This document shows positions 58,160 to 64,000 of a stretch of 64,000 nucleotides of DNA, one piece after another. Made by a program: the position numbers and the translations under genes. Position 1 is the first letter of the stretch, and each line of letters opens with the position of its first letter. This DNA is from Butyricimonas paravirosa (lineage in GTDB: Bacteria; Bacteroidota; Bacteroidia; Bacteroidales; Marinifilaceae): contig NZ_CP043839.1 in the NCBI RefSeq assembly GCF_032878955.1, positions 5,270,001-5,334,000 on the forward strand. The letters run 5' to 3'. The notes below the pieces were generated by a model. That model saw only the letters and a list, made by a program, of their open reading frames with translations, did not search any database and was not told where the DNA came from.

Positions 58160-61100
58160 ATGGGATTTAACGATATATTAAAAAGTCTTTTTGGTAACAA
58201 GTCTGATCGTGACTTGAAAGAATTATTGCCGATCGCGTCAAAAGTAAATGCAGAGTGGGAAAAGATTAAAGGCGTGAGCCATGATGAGTTGAGACAGATT
58301 TCAGCTGATCTGAAAGCAAAGATTCATGCCCACGTGAAGGCAGAAGAGGATGAAATTGCTTCTTTGAAAGCAAAAGTAGAGAATGAGAAACCTTCGATCG
58401 AGGAAAGAGAGGAAATTTATAACCGAATTGATAAGCTGGAAGAACAGATTAACACGAAGTTAGAGGATGTTCTAAATGAAATATTGCCTTTGGCGTTTGC
58501 CGTGATGAAAGATACGGCAAGACGTTTCAAAGAAAATAAAGAGATCGTCGTGAAGGCTAACGATTTTGATCGTGATTTGGCCGTAACGAAAGATTTCGTG
58601 GAGATTGACGGTGAGGATGCCGTTTACTTCAACTCTTGGTTGGCCGGAGGTAACGAGGTTACCTGGGACATGGTTCACTATGACGTGCAGTTGATAGGTG
58701 GTTCCGTGTTACACCAAGGTAAGATTGCCGAGATGGCTACCGGTGAAGGTAAAACGTTGGTGGCTACCTTGCCTGTATTCTTGAATGCCTTGACTGGTCG
58801 CGGAGTACACGTGGTTACGGTCAATGATTATCTGGCAAAACGTGACTCCGAGTGGATGGGACCTCTTTATATGTTTCACGGGTTGTCGGTAGATTGTATT
58901 GACAAGACGGAGCCGAATTCCCCGGAGAGACGGAAAGCTTATCAGGCAGATATTACTTTCGGAACGAACAATGAATTCGGTTTCGACTATTTGAGAGATA
59001 ACATGGCTATTCACCCGGAAGACCTGGTACAACGCAAACATCATTATGCGATTGTCGATGAGGTTGACTCCGTGTTGATCGATGATGCCCGTACCCCGTT
59101 GATTATTTCGGGTCCGGTTCCGAAGGGGGACATTCAGATGTTTGACGAGTACAAACCTCGTGTGGAGAAGTTGGTGCGTATGCAGCGTGAGTTGGTTGCC
59201 CGGATTTTCACGGAAGCTAAAACGTTGTTGGCTAGCGGTGATCGGAAACAAGAGGAACAGGGGGCTATATTGTTGTTGAGAGCATATAAGGGATTACCCA
59301 AATATAAGCCATTGATCAAGTTCTTGAGTGAACAAGGAAACAAGGCTACCTTGGTGAAAACCGAGAATGTTTATATGCAGGAGAATAACCGTCGTATGCC
59401 GGAGATTACGGATGAACTTTATTTCGTGATTGATGAGAAACAGAACTCTATCGATTTGACGGATAAAGGACATGATACGATTACGGCTGCGGGTGAAGAT
59501 CCGAACTTCTTTATCTTGCCGGATGTGGGTTCTGAATTGGCAGAGATCGATAAGATGAACCTGACGGAGGAAGAGAAACTGGAGAAAAAAGATCAGATGG
59601 TGCAAAGTTATGCCGCCAAATCTGAGCGTGTACACACGGTGAACCAGTTGTTGAAAGCATACACGTTGTTCGAATTGGATGTTGAATACGTGGTTATCGA
59701 CAACAAGGTGAAGATTGTGGACGAGCAGACGGGGCGTATCATGGAAGGACGTCGTTATTCAGACGGTTTGCACCAAGCTATTGAAGCGAAGGAAAACGTG
59801 AAAGTAGAGGCTGCCACGCAGACATTTGCCACGATCACCTTACAGAACTATTTCCGTATGTACCATAAGTTAGCCGGTATGACCGGTACGGCAGAGACGG
59901 AAGCGGGTGAGTTCTGGGATATTTACAAACTGGACGTTGTGGTTATCCCGACAAACAAACCGGTGATCCGAAAGGATGCTAATGATTACGTGTACAAGAC
60001 AAAACGTGAAAAATATAACGCGGTGATCGAGGAGATTACCCGATTGGTTGGAGAAGGCCGCCCGGTGTTGGTGGGTACGACTTCCGTCGAGGTTTCCGAG
60101 TTGTTGAGCCGTATGTTGAAATTGCGGGGTATTAAGCATAACGTGTTGAATGCGAAATTGCATCAACGGGAGGCTGATATTGTTGCAGAGGCCGGTAAAT
60201 CACAGGTGGTTACGATTGCTACGAATATGGCCGGTCGTGGTACTGACATCAAGTTAAGTCCGGAGGTACGTGCCGCGGGTGGTTTGGCCATTATCGGTAC
60301 GGAACGTCACGATTCTCGTCGTGTAGACCGTCAGTTGAGAGGTCGTGCCGGACGTCAGGGTGACCCGGGTTCTTCTCAGTTCTTCGTGTCATTGGAAGAT
60401 GATCTGATGCGTTTGTTCAGTTCCGAGAGAATCATTCGGGTGATGGACCGTTTGGGACATGAGGAAGGTGACGTTATTCAACATTCCATGATTACCAAAT
60501 CTATCGAGCGTGCGCAACGTAAGGTGGAGGAAAATAACTTCGGTATTCGTAAGCGTTTGTTGGAATATGACGACGTGATGAACTCTCAACGTGAGGTGAT
60601 CTACAAGAAGAGACGCCATGCGTTACTGGGAGAGAGAATCGGTGTGGATATTGCCAACAATATGTATGATGTTTGCGAGACATTGGTGGAAGAACACAAG
60701 GAGGCTAATGATTTAGAAGGTTTCCGTATGGATGTGTTGAAATATCTTGCCGTAGACTTTGATATAAAAGAGGAGGATTTCCAGAAGACTTCTGCCGACA
60801 ATTTGACGGAGAGACTGTACAAAGAAGTACGGGATACATTCAGTCGTAAGACGGAGACTATCGCTAAACAGGCGTTCCCGGTGATCAAGAATGTTTTCGA
60901 GCAGAGAGGAGAAATGTTCAAGAATATCGTGGTACCGTTTACCGATGGGAAACGGGCTTACAATGTCGTGGCTAATCTTGAGAAGACGTATAAATCTGAA
61001 GGTGAGGAGTTGATCCGTGCTTACGAGAAGTCTATCATGTTGGCTCATATCGATGACGCGTGGAAAGAGCATTTGCGTGAAATGGATGATTTGAAACAAT

Positions 61101-61450
61101 CCGTGCAGAATGCAACTTACGAGCAGAAAGACCCGTTATTGATCTATAAGTTCGAGTCATTCAACTTATTCAAGAGTATGGTGGACAAAATCAACAAGAA
61201 TGTCGTGTCTACTTTGATGAAGGGACAAATTCCTTTTGAGGCTCCTGAAGAAGTGAAACAGGCTGAAGAGAAACGAACCGATTTAAGTAAGATGCGTACG
61301 GGACGTAGTGATGCTCCTGCCGCTCAGACCAATCAAGCTCCCCGTAAAACCGAGCCCGTGAAAGTGGGCCCCAAGGTAGGACGTAATGATCCGTGTCCTT
61401 GCGGAAGTGGTAAGAAATACAAGAATTGCCACGGGAAGGGGGAAGAATAG
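58160..61450 (+). CDS. secA: Preprotein translocase subunit SecA
   Basis: The 1096-residue motor drives secretory proteins through SecYEG using ATP. The nucleotide sites are visible: MATGEGKTLVATLPVFLNAL (Walker A, about residues 192-211), VDEVDSVLIDDARTPLIISG (DEAD-like box) and IATNMAGRGTDIKLSPEVRA with RQLRGRAGRQGDPGSSQFFV. The C-terminal SEC-C zinc tail is NDPCPCGSGKKYKNCH. The protein is longer than E. coli SecA (901), mainly from an insertion around residues 330-480 that is standard in Bacteroidota. It is followed by an A/T-rich repeat and lgt, another secretion-related gene. Confidence 0.98.
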   Translation: MGFNDILKSLFGNKSDRDLKELLPIASKVNAEWEKIKGVSHDELRQISADLKAKIHAHVKAEEDEIASLKAKVENEKPSIEEREEIYNRIDKLEEQINTKLEDVLNEILPLAFAVMKDTARRFKENKEIVVKANDFDRDLAVTKDFVEIDGEDAVYFNSWLAGGNEVTWDMVHYDVQLIGGSVLHQGKIAEMATGEGKTLVATLPVFLNALTGRGVHVVTVNDYLAKRDSEWMGPLYMFHGLSVDCIDKTEPNSPERRKAYQADITFGTNNEFGFDYLRDNMAIHPEDLVQRKHHYAIVDEVDSVLIDDARTPLIISGPVPKGDIQMFDEYKPRVEKLVRMQRELVARIFTEAKTLLASGDRKQEEQGAILLLRAYKGLPKYKPLIKFLSEQGNKATLVKTENVYMQENNRRMPEITDELYFVIDEKQNSIDLTDKGHDTITAAGEDPNFFILPDVGSELAEIDKMNLTEEEKLEKKDQMVQSYAAKSERVHTVNQLLKAYTLFELDVEYVVIDNKVKIVDEQTGRIMEGRRYSDGLHQAIEAKENVKVEAATQTFATITLQNYFRMYHKLAGMTGTAETEAGEFWDIYKLDVVVIPTNKPVIRKDANDYVYKTKREKYNAVIEEITRLVGEGRPVLVGTTSVEVSELLSRMLKLRGIKHNVLNAKLHQREADIVAEAGKSQVVTIATNMAGRGTDIKLSPEVRAAGGLAIIGTERHDSRRVDRQLRGRAGRQGDPGSSQFFVSLEDDLMRLFSSERIIRVMDRLGHEEGDVIQHSMITKSIERAQRKVEENNFGIRKRLLEYDDVMNSQREVIYKKRRHALLGERIGVDIANNMYDVCETLVEEHKEANDLEGFRMDVLKYLAVDFDIKEEDFQKTSADNLTERLYKEVRDTFSRKTETIAKQAFPVIKNVFEQRGEMFKNIVVPFTDGKRAYNVVANLEKTYKSEGEELIRAYEKSIMLAHIDDAWKEHLREMDDLKQSVQNATYEQKDPLLIYKFESFNLFKSMVDKINKNVVSTLMKGQIPFEAPEEVKQAEEKRTDLSKMRTGRSDAPAAQTNQAPRKTEPVKVGPKVGRNDPCPCGSGKKYKNCHGKGEE

Positions 61451-61590
61451 AATAATTTTAGATTTTAGATTTTAAATTTTAGATTGGGTTTTACAAGATA
61501 AAATTTGACTTCAAAATCTAAAGTAATTAATAATTGTAGGTTTTGGATTATTGCATGATAATTTAAAATCTACAATTTAAAATTTAAAAT
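61451..61590. repeat. A/T-rich inverted repeats between secA and lgt
   Basis: GATTTTAGATTTTAAATTT (about 61460-61478) is mirrored by TTTAAAATCTACAATTTAAA near 61563-61582, with TTCAAAATCTAAAG in between. This again uses the vocabulary of the spacers at 9598 and 29312. Confidence 0.55.
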
Positions 61591-61591
61591 T

Positions 61592-62437
61592 ATGACATTG
61601 GTTTCATTATTTATCAATTGGGATGTTAGTCCCGAATTAATTAGTTTAGGTGGTTTCTCGATTCGTTATTACGGGTTATTATTCGCCTTGGCTTTCGTGT
61701 GCGGGTATAAGGTAGAGGAGAAGATGTTCAAGTCGGAAGGGTTAAGCCAGCAGTGGTTGGATAAGTTGTGGATATACGTGGCGGTTGCCACGGTGATCGG
61801 GGCCCGGTTGGGACATTGTTTCTTTTATGATTGGGCATATTATAGCGCTCATCCGTTTGAAATTATTCTACCGGTTCGGTTTCAACCGGAATTCCGTTTT
61901 ACGGGATACCAAGGGTTGGCCAGCCACGGGGCTGCAATCGGTATTATTGCCGGGTTGTGGTACTATTCCAAGAAGGTAAGTAGGAAATCAATATTTTGGA
62001 TTCTGGATCGTGCCGTAATTCCAATCGCATTGGCCGGTTTCTTTATCCGGATGGGAAATCTGATGAACTCGGAGATTGTCGGCTTACCGACAGAGCTACC
62101 TTGGGGATTCCGTTTTGTACATTCCGGGATGCCTGATCCGATGACTCCCCGTCATCCTGCACAGTTGTACGAGGCGATTTGTTATTTGATCAGTTTTGCT
62201 GTTTTAATGCATTTGTATTGGAAGACGAAAGCGAAAGATCGTCAGGGCTTTCTTTTTGGAATGTTTTTGGTACTGATCTTTACCGCTCGTTTTGTGATCG
62301 AGTTTGTGAAAGAGAACCAAGAAGAATTTGAAAACGCCATGACCTTGAATATGGGGCAATGGTTGAGTATTCCGTTTGTGCTGATCGGGATTTACATGAT
62401 CTGGAGAAGCGGGAAAAAGATAAAAGTTAAAAACTAA
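61592..62437 (+). CDS. lgt: Prolipoprotein diacylglyceryl transferase
   Basis: The 281-residue membrane enzyme transfers diacylglyceryl from phosphatidylglycerol to the lipobox Cys of prolipoproteins, the first lipidation step. Motifs include FSIRYYGLLFALAFVCGY, GARLGHCFFYDWAYY (with the essential His), GLASHGAAIGIIAGLWYYSK, GFFIRMGNLMNSEIVG (Arg-Gly-Asn) and RHPAQLYEAICYLISF. The seven hydrophobic helices fit the family. It lies between secA and a deaminase gene that starts 3 bases after its stop. Confidence 0.96.
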   Translation: MTLVSLFINWDVSPELISLGGFSIRYYGLLFALAFVCGYKVEEKMFKSEGLSQQWLDKLWIYVAVATVIGARLGHCFFYDWAYYSAHPFEIILPVRFQPEFRFTGYQGLASHGAAIGIIAGLWYYSKKVSRKSIFWILDRAVIPIALAGFFIRMGNLMNSEIVGLPTELPWGFRFVHSGMPDPMTPRHPAQLYEAICYLISFAVLMHLYWKTKAKDRQGFLFGMFLVLIFTARFVIEFVKENQEEFENAMTLNMGQWLSIPFVLIGIYMIWRSGKKIKVKN

Positions 62438-62440
62438 AAG

Positions 62441-62965
62441 ATGAAAGAATCTGTAACTTGTAACCAATCAACCTGCAACTCGCCGGAGGCGAACTCTTAT
62501 AATCCGGAATTTATGAAGGAGGCAATTCGTATTGCCGTGGAGAACGTGGAGAAGGGGACGGGAGGACCGTTCGGGGCGGTAGTTGTGCGGGATGGTAAGA
62601 TTATCGCAACTTCCGGGAATACGGTTGTTCCGGATAATGATCCCACGGCTCATGCGGAAGTGAATGCTATTCGCAAGGCTTGTAAGCAACTTGATTCTTT
62701 CCAGTTGAAGGGGTGTGAAATTTATTCCAGTTGTGAACCGTGTCCCATGTGTTTAGGGGCGATTTACTGGGCGAGACCGGAACGGGTGTATTATGCCTGT
62801 ACGAAGGAGGATGCCGCTGTCGGTGGATTTGATGATTCTTTTATCTATAAAGAGATCGTGTTGGATGGGCCTATGCGTTGTATCCCTTTTGAGAACAAAC
62901 GGGAAGAGGGTGCGGGAGAGGAATTCAGGCTTTGGCAGACAACCAATAATAAAACGAGATATTAG
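62441..62965 (+). CDS. Nucleoside deaminase (guanine deaminase-like, CDA fold)
   Basis: The 174-residue zinc enzyme has the deaminase motifs PTAHAEVNAIRKACKQLDSF (HAE, zinc ligand and proton shuttle) and SCEPCPMCLGAIYWARPERV (PCxxC). The 'GGPFGAVVVRDGKIIATSGN' and 'PVYYACTKEDAAVGGFDD' (here VYYACTKEDAAVGGFDDSF) phrases are close to guanine deaminase GuaD-type proteins. It could act on guanine, or on another purine or cytosine base. It starts 3 bases after lgt but is functionally separate. The stop is directly inside a terminator stem (62961-63000). Confidence 0.9.
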   Translation: MKESVTCNQSTCNSPEANSYNPEFMKEAIRIAVENVEKGTGGPFGAVVVRDGKIIATSGNTVVPDNDPTAHAEVNAIRKACKQLDSFQLKGCEIYSSCEPCPMCLGAIYWARPERVYYACTKEDAAVGGFDDSFIYKEIVLDGPMRCIPFENKREEGAGEEFRLWQTTNNKTRY

Positions 62966-63000
62966 AAAAGGGAGTCAATTTTTTTGACTCCCTTTTTCTA
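62961..63000 (+). terminator. Terminator after the deaminase gene
   Basis: TTAGAAAAGGGAGTCAA (62961-62977) pairs with TTGACTCCCTTTTTCTAA (62983-63000) with one bulge, around a T-rich loop. The left arm begins within the deaminase's last codons. Confidence 0.9.
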
Positions 63001-63031
63001 ATATCTTCTCTTTTTCGTGTTCTAAATGAAA

Positions 63032-63061
63032 TTGTTATTCCGTTTAAATTTGTTATATTTG
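63032..63061 (+). promoter_or_regulatory. Promoter of the membrane protein at 63121
   Basis: TTG at 63032-63034 and TATATTTG at 63054-63061 are 19 bases apart, matching the consensus. The leader is about 55 bases. Confidence 0.7.
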
Positions 63062-63120
63062 TGAATGACAACGTGGTAGGTCGTGTGTAGGATTTAATTA
63101 CTCAACCTAAATTTAGAACT

Positions 63121-63726
63121 ATGGAAAAGAAATTAGACTTTGGTAGCGTGTTATCGCAAGGTTTTTTGGTGGGAATGAAAAATCTGCCTTCTCTTTTGGG
63201 AGCAATTGTATTATGGCTTTTAACGATCTGGATTCCTTACGTGAATGTGGGAACCACGATAGCTATCATGACGATCCCCATTAAATTCAGTAAAGGTGAG
63301 ATTTTTTCCCCTCTCTGTATTTTCGAGAAACAATATTATCGTTATATGGGTGAGTTCTTTTTGACTTGTGGGTGGTACACGGCAGGGGTGTTGATGGCCA
63401 TGGTTTTTCTTGTTGTACCCGGTATCGTGTTGGGGATTATTTGGAGTCAAGCCCTTTATCTTGTACTGGACAAGGGGGTGAATCCGGCCAAAGCCTTATC
63501 ATTGAGTAATAAAATGACTTATGGCAACAAATGGATCATTTTTGCCGTGATGTTTGTTGTTTATATAGCCTTTTTAGTAGCTTCCTTGTTATTGACTTGG
63601 ATTCCGTTTATCGGGGTTATTATTGCATTTTGTTTGATGGTTATTTATATGGCCATGATATTGGGTTGTTCCGGAATGATGTATGGTAAATTGTTGGAAA
63701 ATCTGACAGAAGAAGATCTTAAATAA
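63121..63726 (+). CDS. Polytopic membrane protein of unknown function
   Basis: The 201-residue product has about five hydrophobic helices (GAIVLWLLTIWIPYVNVG, TAGVLMAMVFLVVPGIVLGI, 'IIFAVMFVVYIAFLVASLLL', 'IPFIGVIIAFCLMVIYMAMI') and a cytosolic start MEKKLDFGSVLSQGFLVG. The 'VVPGIVLGIIWSQALYLVLD' and 'GVNPAKALSLSNKMTYGNKW' pair recalls DUF975 and related membrane families with the phrase 'P.i.....f.....l..k...eAl..s...m.G', but I cannot assign one with confidence. It has its own promoter and terminator. Confidence 0.7.
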   Translation: MEKKLDFGSVLSQGFLVGMKNLPSLLGAIVLWLLTIWIPYVNVGTTIAIMTIPIKFSKGEIFSPLCIFEKQYYRYMGEFFLTCGWYTAGVLMAMVFLVVPGIVLGIIWSQALYLVLDKGVNPAKALSLSNKMTYGNKWIIFAVMFVVYIAFLVASLLLTWIPFIGVIIAFCLMVIYMAMILGCSGMMYGKLLENLTEEDLK

Positions 63727-63742
63727 GATCACGTAAATATTG

Positions 63743-63785
63743 AAAAAGACGCCGTGTCCACAAGGTTGCGGCGTCTTTTTTTTGT
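63743..63785 (+). terminator. Terminator of the membrane protein gene
   Basis: AAAAAGACGCCG (63743-63754) pairs with CGGCGTCTTTTT (63769-63780), followed by more T residues. Confidence 0.9.
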
Positions 63786-63792
63786 TTGTTGG

Positions 63793-63823
63793 TTGCGAAT
63801 TTTCTCTTTTTTTATTAAATTTG
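63793..63823 (+). promoter_or_regulatory. Promoter of the gene starting at 63935
   Basis: TTG at 63793-63795 and TAAATTTG at 63816-63823 are 20 bases apart. The leader to the GTG at 63935 would be about 105 bases. Confidence 0.6.
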
Positions 63824-63934
63824 TAAACATCAAGTATTTATTTCCTATATAAATATTCGAAACCCTGACTTCCGGGGACTTGTTTGGGCGATATCCGTTT
63901 GTCGTTTTTGTTTAATCTAAGATAAGGAGAAAAT

Positions 63935-64000
63935 GTGAAGGAGAAAGATGTATTGAATTTTTCGTGTATAGAGTTGGTGAGTTTATTTGAGCGGGAGTTT
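63935..64000 (+). CDS. Start of a gene cut by the window edge
   Basis: A GTG at 63935 opens a frame of 22 codons to the window end (read as MKEKDVLNFSCIELVSLFER, then EF). It is preceded by AAGGAG at 63924-63929, five bases upstream, a rare clear Shine-Dalgarno for this window. An ATG at 63933 in another frame stops at once. The peptide is too short to identify; the 'ELVSLFEREF' helix is reminiscent of sigma-factor starts, but this is a guess. Confidence 0.5.
   Translation, partial: MKEKDVLNFSCIELVSLFEREF

Noticed and set aside
1..64000. tRNA, rRNA or CRISPR array
   Set aside because: I saw no cloverleaf with a GGTTCGAATCC-like arm, no rRNA sequence and no regularly spaced direct repeats.

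Overview
This window comes from a Bacteroidota chromosome, most likely order Bacteroidales. The evidence is the Bacteroidota-type promoter -7 boxes (TAnnTTTG) in front of many genes, the general lack of Shine-Dalgarno sequences, and marker genes: a UpxY-type NusG paralog heading a capsule operon, CCC-motif-type membrane proteins, a long SecA with a Cys-rich tail, class I fumarase, and a DoxX/tpiA/DUF1599 cluster next to folP. An Odoribacteraceae member (Odoribacter or Butyricimonas) would fit, but that genus-level guess is an inference. No rRNA, tRNA or CRISPR array was seen.

Layout. 1-3.1 kb (minus): cdsA (cut by the window edge), a DUF2007 protein, ftsH and rsfS in one operon. 3.3-6.6 kb: an FMN-reductase-like gene, a promoter-bearing intergenic region with a 22-bp tandem repeat, then an unusual lipoprotein with a C-terminal JAMM/JAB-like motif and a secreted partner. 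6.9-10.6 kb: a class V aminotransferase, two CCC-motif-like membrane proteins flanking a DUF2752 protein, a pRiA4b ORF-3-like protein and miaA. 10.8-20.7 kb: an EamA exporter, aldehyde dehydrogenase, rubredoxin, class I fumarase, a large periplasmic zinc metalloprotease, an M48 CAAX-type protease and cinA. 20.7-26.8 kb: a probable structured small RNA, a secreted DIFG-repeat protein, an OmpA-family protein, a SlyD-like PPIase, aroC, a small conserved protein and a YgjP-like metalloprotein. 27-38 kb: Nudix, macro-domain, Mrp ATPase, MATE exporter, an unrecognised membrane protein, tpiA, a DoxX-family protein, DUF1599, folP, a TrmH-family methyltransferase and miaB.

38.1-53.9 kb is a surface polysaccharide operon. 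It starts with a consensus promoter, a roughly 125-nt leader and UpxY, and ends at a strong terminator. It encodes UDP-GlcNAc-derived 3-amino-uronic acid synthesis (WbpA/B/E-like), a Wzx flippase, a Wzy polymerase, two GT4 glycosyltransferases, a possible acyl-modification set (PaaK/CapK-like, LpxD-like, MaoC-like, PIG-L), and a closing aminotransferase plus initiating-transferase pair that resembles WcfR/WcfS of Bacteroides fragilis PSA. Its core (about 43-52 kb) is much more AT-rich than the flanks and carries a decayed transposase. 54-64 kb returns to housekeeping genes: htpG, a DUF308 membrane protein, upp, a small secreted protein, secA, lgt, a nucleoside deaminase, a membrane protein, and the first codons of a gene cut by the window edge.

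Intergenic regions carry several families of short repeats: A/T-rich oligonucleotide runs, C-rich/G-rich palindromes, and a composite element of about 150-175 bp present twice. The observations most worth a second look are the JAMM-like lipoprotein and its partner, the three-block DIFG repeat protein, the structured RNA upstream of it, and the acyl-modification and WcfRS-like modules of the capsule locus.
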